A stretch of 64,000 nucleotides of DNA from an uncultured Prevotellaceae bacterium. Lineage in GTDB: Bacteria; Bacteroidota; Bacteroidia; Bacteroidales; Bacteroidaceae. This document shows positions 56,331 to 64,000 of this stretch, in pieces (the stretch's first letter is position 1; the number at the start of each line of letters is the position of its first letter). The stretch is from the NCBI GenBank assembly GCA_946405805.1, contig CAMJIL010000002.1:27663-91662 (forward strand), written 5' to 3'. Under the pieces are notes generated by a model. It was not told the origin of the DNA and searched no databases. It saw nothing but the letters and a program-made list of their open reading frames with translations. The position numbers were made by a program, and so were the translations under genes.

Positions 56331-56633
56331 TTACCAGCTAGCCTTCTTTACGCCAGGGATAAGACCAGCAGATGCCATCTCACGGAACTGAATACGTGAG
56401 ATACCAAACTGGCGAATATAACCCTTTGGACGTCCTGTCACCTTACAACGGTTGTGTAGGCGTATAGGATTGGCATTCTTTGGTATTGCCTGCAATGCAC
56501 GAGCTGCCTCGTAACGTTCTGCAGCATCCTCTGAAGTAGCAATTACCTTCTTCAAAGCTGCACGCTTCTCAGCATATCTAGCAACCATTTTAGCACGCTT
56601 TACCTCGCGAGCCTTCATTGATTCTTTTGCCAT
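56331..56633 (-). CDS. rpsN: 30S ribosomal protein S14
   Basis: [28 protein letters not shown]. Confidence 0.98.
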   Translation of the reverse strand: MAKESMKAREVKRAKMVARYAEKRAALKKVIATSEDAAERYEAARALQAIPKNANPIRLHNRCKVTGRPKGYIRQFGISRIQFREMASAGLIPGVKKASW

Positions 56634-56645
56634 ATTCTATAATAA

Positions 56646-57191
56646 TTAAGCGTTCTTGAATGGCAGACCAAAGGCCTTGAGAAGAGCGAAGCCTTCCTCA
56701 TCGGTCTTGGCTGTTGTAACAAAGGTAATATTCATACCCTGTATACGATCGATAGCATCGATGTTTATCTCAGGGAAGATAATCTGCTCTTGGATACCCA
56801 AGGTATAGTTTCCACGACCATCAAGTTTTGACTGGATACCCTTGAAGTCACGGATACGTGGTAGTGCCACACGTACGAGTCTCTCAAGGAACTCATACAT
56901 GCGCTCACGACGCAATGTAACCATAACACCGATAGGCATCTTTTTACGCAACTTGAAGTTTGCAATATCCTTCTTAGAGAATGTAGCAACAGCCTTCTGA
57001 CCTGTGATTGTTGTAATCTCGTTGATAGCTACATCGATAATCTTCTTATCCTGTGTAGCATTACCGAGACCCATGTTAATAACAATCTTCTTCAGCTCAG
57101 GAATCTGCATTGCTGAAGAGTAGTTGAACTGCTTCTTCAACTCAGGAGCAATAGTCTCCTTGTATACTTTCTTTAACTGTGCTGTTTCCAT
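56646..57191 (-). CDS. rplE: 50S ribosomal protein L5
   Basis: [16 protein letters not shown]. Confidence 0.98.
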   Translation of the reverse strand: METAQLKKVYKETIAPELKKQFNYSSAMQIPELKKIVINMGLGNATQDKKIIDVAINEITTITGQKAVATFSKKDIANFKLRKKMPIGVMVTLRRERMYEFLERLVRVALPRIRDFKGIQSKLDGRGNYTLGIQEQIIFPEINIDAIDRIQGMNITFVTTAKTDEEGFALLKAFGLPFKNA

Positions 57192-57508
57192 TACTTGATT
57201 TCCTCCCCTGATTTTTTAGAGATACGGATAACATTCTTACCCTCATGTTTGATAGAAACACGAGTAGCCTTGCCGCTCTTTGGATCAATAAGGCTCAAGT
57301 TTGAGATATGAATCGGAGCCTCTTGTTTCACGATACCACCTTGTGGGTTCTTTGCAGAAGGCTTCTGACTCTTAGATACCATATTGATACCTTCGACGAT
57401 TGCACGCTCTTCTTTAACGAGCACCTTCTGTACCTTTCCCTTTTTGCCCTTATCTCTACCGGTAAGAACAATAACGGTATCGTCTTTCTTAATATGTAAC
57501 TTACTCAT
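57191..57508 (-). CDS. rplX: 50S ribosomal protein L24
   Basis: [22 protein letters not shown]. Confidence 0.98.
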   Translation of the reverse strand: MSKLHIKKDDTVIVLTGRDKGKKGKVQKVLVKEERAIVEGINMVSKSQKPSAKNPQGGIVKQEAPIHISNLSLIDPKSGKATRVSIKHEGKNVIRISKKSGEEIK

Positions 57509-57538
57509 TGTTTTTACTTTTTTTGAAGTTAGTGAAGA

Positions 57539-57904
57539 CTAAAGTACCTCAGGCGCCAAAGAAACCACCTTCATGTTAACTGCACGGAGTTCACGAGCAA
57601 CAGGACCGAATATACGGCTGCCACGCAATTCACCAGCATTGTTAAGAAGTACGCAAGCGTTATCATCGAAACGGATGTATGAGCCATCAGCACGACGAAT
57701 CTCTTTCTTTGTACGTACGATAAGAGCCTTTGATACTGCACCTTTCTTTAAATCGCTTGAAGCGATAACATTCTTGACAGCAACGACGATAGTGTCACCA
57801 ACACTTGCATAACGGCGACGTGTACCACCAAGTACGCGAATGCAAAGAGCCTCACGTGCACCGCTGTTGTCACATACTGTAAGTCTTGATTCTGCCTGTA
57901 TCAT
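57539..57904 (-). CDS. rplN: 50S ribosomal protein L14
   Basis: [27 protein letters not shown]. Confidence 0.98.
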   Translation of the reverse strand: MIQAESRLTVCDNSGAREALCIRVLGGTRRRYASVGDTIVVAVKNVIASSDLKKGAVSKALIVRTKKEIRRADGSYIRFDDNACVLLNNAGELRGSRIFGPVARELRAVNMKVVSLAPEVL

Positions 57905-57906
57905 AA

Positions 57907-58173
57907 TTACTTAGCTTTTTCAATTATTGAAACTAATCTCCACCTCTTTGTCTTGGAGAGTGGACGTGTCTCCATAATGAGGACTGTATCACCTACATTT
58001 GCCTCATTCTTCTCATCATGTGCATGATACTTTTTAGTCTTCTGCACAAACTTACCATAGATTGGGTGCTTCTCCTTGAACTTGGATGCAATAACAATGG
58101 TTTTATCCATCTTGTTGCTTGTAACAACACCCTGTCTTGTCTTTCTTAAATTACGCATTTCCATCTGGACCAT
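57907..58173 (-). CDS. rpsQ: 30S ribosomal protein S17
   Basis: [19 protein letters not shown]. Confidence 0.98.
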   Translation of the reverse strand: MVQMEMRNLRKTRQGVVTSNKMDKTIVIASKFKEKHPIYGKFVQKTKKYHAHDEKNEANVGDTVLIMETRPLSKTKRWRLVSIIEKAK

Positions 58174-58175
58174 TA

Positions 58176-58370
58176 TTATTTGTTAAGTTCACGTAAGCGA
58201 ATCTCTGTTTTCATACGTGCGATGTCACGACGAGCCGCTTTAATCTGTGATGGATTCTCGAGGGGAGACACTGTGTGGTTCAGCTTCATTGTCTCGAGAG
58301 CTGACTCGGCATTCTCCAACTTCTCTGTCAATTCCTTGACATCAAGTTCTTTTAATTCTTTAATCTTCAT
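58176..58370 (-). CDS. rpmC: 50S ribosomal protein L29
   Basis: [18 protein letters not shown]. Confidence 0.97.
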   Translation of the reverse strand: MKIKELKELDVKELTEKLENAESALETMKLNHTVSPLENPSQIKAARRDIARMKTEIRLRELNK

Positions 58371-58373
58371 AGT

Positions 58374-58802
58374 TTAAGCGTTTTTGTCGTAATCACGACG
58401 TACAACAAATTTTGTTTTAACAGGCAATTTCTGTGCTCCAAGTCTGAGAGCCTCTTTTGCGATATCGAAAGGCACGCCTTCAATCTCGAAGAGGATGCGT
58501 CCTGGTGTTACAGGAGCCACCCATCCTGCTGGGTCACCCTTACCTTTACCCATACGTACATCCGCAGGCTTTCTTGTGATTGGTTTATCAGGGAAGATAC
58601 GAATCCACACCTGACCTTCACGGTTCATCTTACGGTTGATTGCCACACGGGCAGCCTCTATTTGTCTGCTATCTATCCACTTTGGTTCAAGGGTCTTGAT
58701 ACCGAAAGAACCGAAAGCAAGCTGTGTACCACGGTGGGCGTTGCCTTTATTGCCACGTCCATCTTGCGGTCTTCTATATTTTACTCTTTTTGGCTGTAAC
58801 AT
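58374..58802 (-). CDS. rplP: 50S ribosomal protein L16
   Basis: [25 protein letters not shown]. Confidence 0.98.
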   Translation of the reverse strand: MLQPKRVKYRRPQDGRGNKGNAHRGTQLAFGSFGIKTLEPKWIDSRQIEAARVAINRKMNREGQVWIRIFPDKPITRKPADVRMGKGKGDPAGWVAPVTPGRILFEIEGVPFDIAKEALRLGAQKLPVKTKFVVRRDYDKNA

Positions 58803-58816
58803 AGTAGCTTCTTGTT

Positions 58817-59551
58817 TTAACGATTATTGTTTCTCTTACGGTTTCCACCACGACCTTCGCGACGACCTGCGCCAGGACGGTTGCCGCCAGTCTTCTCCTG
58901 AGAGAAGTTAGGTGCGAGATCACGTTTTCCGTAAACCTCACCACGGCAAATCCATACCTTAATACCGAGGAGTCCGACCTTTGTAAGAGCTTCTGTCTTA
59001 CAGTAGTCGATATCTGCACGGAATGTATGCAGTGGTGTACGACCTTCTTTGAGCATTTCTGAACGTGCGATTTCTGCACCATTCAGACGACCAGAAATCT
59101 GAACCTTGATACCTTCTGCACCAGCGCGCATAGTATTCTGAATAGCCATCTTAATAGCGCGACGGTATGCTATCTTGCCTTCTACCTGGCGAGCGATAGA
59201 ATTAGCGACGATATTAGCATCGAGGTCTGGTTTCTTTATTTCGAAGATATTGATTTGAATCTCCTTACCATAGAGCTTCTTCAATTCTTCCTTCAACTTA
59301 TCTACATCCTGTCCACCTTTACCAATGACAATACCCGGACGGGCAGTGCAAATAGTAATAGTGACACGCTTCAAAGTGCGCTCGATGACAATGCGTGATA
59401 CGCTAGCTTTTGCAAGACGCTCGTTGAGGTACTTACGTATTTTCTGATCCTCTACGAGATTCTCACCGAAGCTCTTACCACCGAACCAGTTTGAATCCCA
59501 GCCGCGGACAATGCCGAGGCGATTTGCTATTGGATTTACTTTCTGTCCCAT
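58817..59551 (-). CDS. rpsC: 30S ribosomal protein S3
   Basis: [23 protein letters not shown]. Confidence 0.98.
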   Translation of the reverse strand: MGQKVNPIANRLGIVRGWDSNWFGGKSFGENLVEDQKIRKYLNERLAKASVSRIVIERTLKRVTITICTARPGIVIGKGGQDVDKLKEELKKLYGKEIQINIFEIKKPDLDANIVANSIARQVEGKIAYRRAIKMAIQNTMRAGAEGIKVQISGRLNGAEIARSEMLKEGRTPLHTFRADIDYCKTEALTKVGLLGIKVWICRGEVYGKRDLAPNFSQEKTGGNRPGAGRREGRGGNRKRNNNR

Positions 59552-59556
59552 ACTAC

Positions 59557-59961
59557 TTATTTTTCATCATTGGTTTTTGTGTCTACAAACAGCGTTACGT
59601 GATTAGAACGTTTGCGGATACGATATCCACGTCCCTGTGGTGCAGGACGCATACGCTTCATTGTTACGCCTTCGTCAACAAATATCTTTGAGATATACAA
59701 CTCGCCATCTTCTGCTTTGCGGTCATTCTTGACCTCCCAGTTTGCGATAGCAGAGCGCAACAGTTTCTCAACATCAGCAGAAGCCTGCTTCTTAGAGAAA
59801 CGGAGTACGCCAAGAGCTCTGTTTACCTCCATGCCACGAATCATGTCTACAACGTAGCGCATCTTGCGTGGAGATGAGGGCACACCAACGAGCTTGGCAA
59901 AGTATTGATTCTTTTTAGCCGCTTTAATAGCTTCAGCAGCGTTATGTTTTCTTGCTCCCAT
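59557..59961 (-). CDS. rplV: 50S ribosomal protein L22
   Basis: [38 protein letters not shown]. Confidence 0.98.
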   Translation of the reverse strand: MGARKHNAAEAIKAAKKNQYFAKLVGVPSSPRKMRYVVDMIRGMEVNRALGVLRFSKKQASADVEKLLRSAIANWEVKNDRKAEDGELYISKIFVDEGVTMKRMRPAPQGRGYRIRKRSNHVTLFVDTKTNDEK

Positions 59962-59991
59962 TTCGTTTTCTTTTTAATGGATTAGCCCGTC

Positions 59992-60258
59992 TTATTTCTT
60001 GTTACCGGCATGTCCGCCGAAACGACGTGTTGGAGCAAACTCGCCGAACTTGTGTCCGACCATGTTCTCCGTCACATAGACAGGAATGAATTTGTTACCG
60101 TTATGAACAGCTACTGTATGACCCACGAAATCAGGTGAGATTACAGAAGCTCTGGCCCATGTCTTTACGACACTCTTCTTACCGCTCTCATTCATAGCGA
60201 GAATTTTCTTCTCGAGAGAAACGTTGATATATGGACCCTTTTTAAGTGAACGACTCAT
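59992..60258 (-). CDS. rpsS: 30S ribosomal protein S19
   Basis: [19 protein letters not shown]. Confidence 0.98.
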   Translation of the reverse strand: MSRSLKKGPYINVSLEKKILAMNESGKKSVVKTWARASVISPDFVGHTVAVHNGNKFIPVYVTENMVGHKFGEFAPTRRFGGHAGNKK

Positions 60259-60283
60259 AATTTCTTTTCTTTAATTTGTGGGT

Positions 60284-61111
60284 TTACTTCTTGTTAGCTC
60301 TTTCTATAATGTACTTATTGCTTTGCTTCTTGGGAGCACGAGTCTTGAGACCCTTAGCATATAAGCCCTTACGTGAACGTGGGTGTCCGCCTGACTGACG
60401 TCCTTCACCACCACCCATTGGGTGATCAACTGGGTTCATTACAACACCACGGTTGTGTGGACGACGACCGAGCCAGCGTGAGCGTCCTGCCTTACCTGAC
60501 TGCTCAAGAGCATGGTCAGAGTTGCCAACAGCTCCTACTGTTGCCTTACAAGCAGAGAGCACCTTACGTGTTTCGCCTGAAGGGAGTTTAATTACACAGT
60601 AACTGCCTTCACGAGAAGTCAACTGAGCGAAATTACCTGCCGAACGTACGAGCAGAGCGCCCTGTCCAGGACGAAGCTCGATGTTGTGGATAACGGTACC
60701 TACTGGGATGCTTGCCAGAGGAAGGGCGTTACCTACCTCAGGAGCAGCCTCCGCACCAGACATCAATGTAGCACCTACCTGAAGTCCGTTAGGAGCAATA
60801 ATGTAACGTTTTTCACCGTCAACATAGTACAACAGAGCGATACGAGCCGAACGGTTTGGATCATACTCTATTGACTTTACTACAGCTGGAACACCATCTT
60901 TCTCTCGCTTGAAGTCGATCATACGGAACTTCTTCTTGTGACCACCGCCTTTGTAACGGACAGTCATCTTACCAGTGTTGTTTCGACCACCGGTAGAACG
61001 CTTACCGTAAACGAGAGACTTCTCTGGCACGGATGCAGTAATATCCTCGAACGTGCCAATAACTTTGTGTCTTTGACCAGGGGTAACTGGCTTTAATTTA
61101 CGTACTGCCAT
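60284..61111 (-). CDS. rplB: 50S ribosomal protein L2
   Basis: [35 protein letters not shown]. Confidence 0.98.
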   Translation of the reverse strand: MAVRKLKPVTPGQRHKVIGTFEDITASVPEKSLVYGKRSTGGRNNTGKMTVRYKGGGHKKKFRMIDFKREKDGVPAVVKSIEYDPNRSARIALLYYVDGEKRYIIAPNGLQVGATLMSGAEAAPEVGNALPLASIPVGTVIHNIELRPGQGALLVRSAGNFAQLTSREGSYCVIKLPSGETRKVLSACKATVGAVGNSDHALEQSGKAGRSRWLGRRPHNRGVVMNPVDHPMGGGEGRQSGGHPRSRKGLYAKGLKTRAPKKQSNKYIIERANKK

Positions 61112-61119
61112 TTCTTATA

Positions 61120-61554
61120 TTAAATATTGCTATAAAAATCAATTTCCTCGCCAGCCTTAAGAGTGACGATAGCTTTCTTGACGTCATTCTTCTGACCCTT
61201 GATAAGACCTGCCTTTGTATAACGAGCAGAACGCTTACCAGCGTAGTTCATTGTATTAACGTCCTCAACTGTAACATTGTAACGAGCTTCTATCTCAGCC
61301 TTGATCTGAAGCTTATTTGCCTCAGGCTTTACAAGGAAGCCATACTTTGCCTGTGCAGGCTTTGTGTATGAATAGACAGTCTTTTCCTTTTTGATTTCCT
61401 GTCCATTCTTCTTTACTGTATAGGAGATCTTCTCCTCAGTTGCACCCTTAGCCTCAGCACGATTAGCAGGAACTACGACTCTCTTATCTGCAGAAGACTT
61501 TTCGGTGACCTTTGTCATCTTTTCAGTAACAATAGGCTTAATGATAAATGTCAT
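61120..61554 (-). CDS. rplW: 50S ribosomal protein L23 with ~45-aa internal insertion
   Basis: IIKPIVTEKMT ... YGFLVKPEANKLQIKAEIEARYNVTVEDVNTMNYAGK; 144 aa. Confidence 0.95.
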   Translation of the reverse strand: MTFIIKPIVTEKMTKVTEKSSADKRVVVPANRAEAKGATEEKISYTVKKNGQEIKKEKTVYSYTKPAQAKYGFLVKPEANKLQIKAEIEARYNVTVEDVNTMNYAGKRSARYTKAGLIKGQKNDVKKAIVTLKAGEEIDFYSNI

Positions 61555-61574
61555 ATTTTGTGTCTCCTATAAGT

Positions 61575-62204
61575 TTACTTTGTTAAAATCTCGTCGATTA
61601 CCTGTACTGACTTCTCAGAAACAACAAGTACGTCTGCATTGAGCACCTTGTATGCATTGATGGTGTTTGCAGTCATAACCTCTGCCTTCTGGAGATTGCG
61701 TGCTGACAGATAAACATTCTTATTAACTTCTGGCACTACGAGAAGAACCTTCTTATCTGCAACGTTGAGATTCTTTACTACGTTCAGGAACTCCTTTGTC
61801 TTTGGAGCCTCGAATGAGAAATCCTCAACTACGATGATGCCGTTCTCCTGAGCCTTGTAAGAAAGAGCGCTCTTACGTGCAAGAGTCTTAACCTTCTTGT
61901 TGAGCTTGAAACGATAGTCGCGTGGCTTAGGACCGAATACACGGCCACCGCCTACGAGTACTGGAGAGTTGATATCACCACGACGTGCGCCGCCGCCGCC
62001 CTTCTGACGACCAAGCTTACGTGTAGAACCAGACATCTCGCTGCGCTCCTTTGACTTTGCTGTACCCTGACGCTGGTTAGCGAGATACTGCTTAACGTCG
62101 AGGTAGAGAACGTGATCGTTTGGCTCGATTGCGTAGATCGCATCATTCAGGACAACCTTACGTCCGGTCTCCTGACCATTGATATTTAATACGCTAGCTT
62201 CCAT
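61575..62204 (-). CDS. rplD: 50S ribosomal protein L4
   Basis: [39 protein letters not shown]. Confidence 0.98.
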   Translation of the reverse strand: MEASVLNINGQETGRKVVLNDAIYAIEPNDHVLYLDVKQYLANQRQGTAKSKERSEMSGSTRKLGRQKGGGGARRGDINSPVLVGGGRVFGPKPRDYRFKLNKKVKTLARKSALSYKAQENGIIVVEDFSFEAPKTKEFLNVVKNLNVADKKVLLVVPEVNKNVYLSARNLQKAEVMTANTINAYKVLNADVLVVSEKSVQVIDEILTK

Positions 62205-62818
62205 TACTTCTGAATTAAGAGGGTTGAACCATTACATCCAGCTACAGAACCCTTAATGATAAGGAGATTGCTCTCTGGAATTACTTTTAACACACGAAGG
62301 TTCTGAGTGGTAACACGCTCGTTACCCATATGGCCACCCATACGCATACCCTTGAATACTTTTGCTGGATAAGAACAAGCACCGATAGAACCTGGCTTAC
62401 GCAGACGGTCGTCCTGACCGTGTGTAGCCTGACCTACACCGCCGAAACCATGGCGCTTCACAACGCCCTGGAACCCCTTACCCTTTGAAGTACCAACAAC
62501 GTCAACAAACTGAGCGTCATTGAAAATCTCCACAGAGATAGTGTCACCGAGGTTATACTCCTCGTCAAACTTGAACTCGGCCAAGTGCTTTTTAGGTGTT
62601 GTGCCTGCCTTCTTGAAGATACCCATCATAGGCTTTGTTGTACGGCTCTCCTTTGCCTCTGCAAAGCCGAGCTGAACAGCCTTATAACCGTCCTTCTCGA
62701 CGGTCTTAACCTGAGTAACAACACAAGGACCAGCTTCGATAACAGTGCACGGTATATTCTTACCGTCGGCACTGAAAACGGATGTCATTCCGATTTTTCT
62801 TCCAATTAATCCTGGCAT
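62204..62818 (-). CDS. rplC: 50S ribosomal protein L3
   Basis: [30 protein letters not shown]. Confidence 0.98.
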   Translation of the reverse strand: MPGLIGRKIGMTSVFSADGKNIPCTVIEAGPCVVTQVKTVEKDGYKAVQLGFAEAKESRTTKPMMGIFKKAGTTPKKHLAEFKFDEEYNLGDTISVEIFNDAQFVDVVGTSKGKGFQGVVKRHGFGGVGQATHGQDDRLRKPGSIGACSYPAKVFKGMRMGGHMGNERVTTQNLRVLKVIPESNLLIIKGSVAGCNGSTLLIQK

Positions 62819-62864
62819 TTCAATTTAAATTTTTAATTTATTCCTTGTTACGTTTAATAATTTA

Positions 62865-63170
62865 CTACACCTTTATTTCTACTTCTACACCAGAAGGGAG
62901 GTCGAGCTTCATCAGAGCGTCAACAGTCTTTGTTGTTGAGCTGTAGATGTCGATCAGACGCTTGTAGTCTGAAAGCTGGAACTGCTCACGAGCCTTCTTG
63001 TTAACGAAGGTAGAACGGTTTACTGTATAGATGCGCTTGTGTGTTGGGAGTGGAATTGGACCACTAACGATAGCGCCTGTTGCCTTAACGGCCTTAACAA
63101 TCTTCTCAGCTGACTTATCAACCAATGTGTGGTCATAAGACTTCAGCTTGATACGGATTTTCTGACTCAT
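62865..63170 (-). CDS. rpsJ: 30S ribosomal protein S10
   Basis: [25 protein letters not shown]. Confidence 0.98.
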   Translation of the reverse strand: MSQKIRIKLKSYDHTLVDKSAEKIVKAVKATGAIVSGPIPLPTHKRIYTVNRSTFVNKKAREQFQLSDYKRLIDIYSSTTKTVDALMKLDLPSGVEVEIKV

Positions 63171-63251
63171 AATCTTTTAATTTGTTTATTTATTGTTATT
63201 ATTTAAATATGGTACCCGTAAAGAGTCATTTGCTCACGGGTACTCTTTTAT

Positions 63252-64000
63252 TTATACCAAATCAGCGCGACCGCCGTTCTCTTCCAAGATAGTCTTGGCA
63301 ATAGAGCTTGATACTGGCTCGTGGTGGTCATATTCCATAGAAGAGGTAGCACGACCTGATGTGATGGTACGCAATGCTGTTACATAGCCGAACATCTCTG
63401 CCAGTGGAACCATAGCCTTAACGACCTTAGCACCTGAACGAGCATCTTCCATACCCTGTACCATACCACGACGCTTGTTGAGGTCGCCGATTACGTCACC
63501 CATGTTCTCTTCTGGTGTTACAACTTCTACCTTCATGATAGGCTCCATGAGGCAAGGACCTGCCTTAGGACATGCATTCTTGAAGGCGTTGCGAGCAGCG
63601 AGTTCGAATGACAACTGGTCAGAGTCAACTGGGTGGAAGCTACCATCGATAAGTGTAACCTTCAGACCTGTTACAGGATATCCACCGAGGACACCTCCCT
63701 TGAGGCAGTCTTCGAAGCCCTTCTGAACAGCAGGAATGAATTCCTTAGGCACATTACCACCCTTCACCTCATTGATGAACTGCAGATCGCCTTCCTTATA
63801 GTCCTCATCCTTAGGACCGATGTTAACGATGATGTCAGCGAACTTACCACGACCACCAGACTGCTTCTTATAAACCTCGCGGAGGTTAACTTCCTTGGTG
63901 ATTGCTTCCTTGTAGTTAACCTGTGGCTTACCCTGGTTACATTCAACCTTGAACTCACGCTTCAGACGGTCGATGATGATATCGAGGTGCAACTCACCCA
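63252..64000 (-). CDS. fusA: Elongation factor G, C-terminal part (5' end beyond window)
   Basis: (GE)[31 protein letters not shown]; frame open to the window edge. Confidence 0.97.
   Translation of the reverse strand, partial: GELHLDIIIDRLKREFKVECNQGKPQVNYKEAITKEVNLREVYKKQSGGRGKFADIIVNIGPKDEDYKEGDLQFINEVKGGNVPKEFIPAVQKGFEDCLKGGVLGGYPVTGLKVTLIDGSFHPVDSDQLSFELAARNAFKNACPKAGPCLMEPIMKVEVVTPEENMGDVIGDLNKRRGMVQGMEDARSGAKVVKAMVPLAEMFGYVTALRTITSGRATSSMEYDHHEPVSSSIAKTILEENGGRADLV

Noticed and set aside
61120-61554. Frameshift or assembly error in rplW
   Set aside because: Frame is intact on both sides with conserved L23 sequence; the extra residues are low-complexity but uninterrupted, so an insertion is more likely.

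Overview
The window reads as a chromosomal segment of a Bacteroidales bacterium, Prevotella-like by gene content and promoter style. It contains: (1) a dcw cell-wall/division cluster (ftsL-ftsI-murE-mraY-murD-ftsW-murG-murC-ftsQ-ftsA-ftsZ, + strand, ~1-13.9 kb), followed by a dGTPase, an ABC ATPase and an M16 peptidase; (2) a 2286-aa NRPS ending in a thioester reductase, with an SNF-family transporter upstream (- strand, 19-27.3 kb); (3) a cysteine desulfidase-like gene divergent from a nine-gene sulfur operon (29.0-36.5 kb): MetY-like PLP enzyme, DsrE-like, TusA-like, a family-2 encapsulin shell protein with an embedded cyclic-nucleotide-binding-like domain, a SufS-type cysteine desulfurase with an N-terminal extension, ThiS-like carrier, ThiF/MoeB-like E1, JAMM protease and serine acetyltransferase; (4) secreted C10 and M13 peptidases, cdd, gluQ, a TtcA-like gene and a Na/Pi symporter; (5) the S10-spc-alpha ribosomal superoperon on the - strand, ending in partial fusA. 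The strongest candidate for an undescribed system is the sulfur operon. It joins an encapsulin/cysteine desulfurase nanocompartment to a protein-thiocarboxylate (HcyS/HcyF/HcyD/MetY-type) sulfhydrylation pathway. The second strong signal is a family of 7-bp tandem repeats that fills many intergenic gaps and also forms in-frame insertions in several proteins (NRPS, ABC ATPase, M16 signal region, C10 tail, and the ThiS C-terminus). All family calls come from reading motifs by eye; no database search was run.
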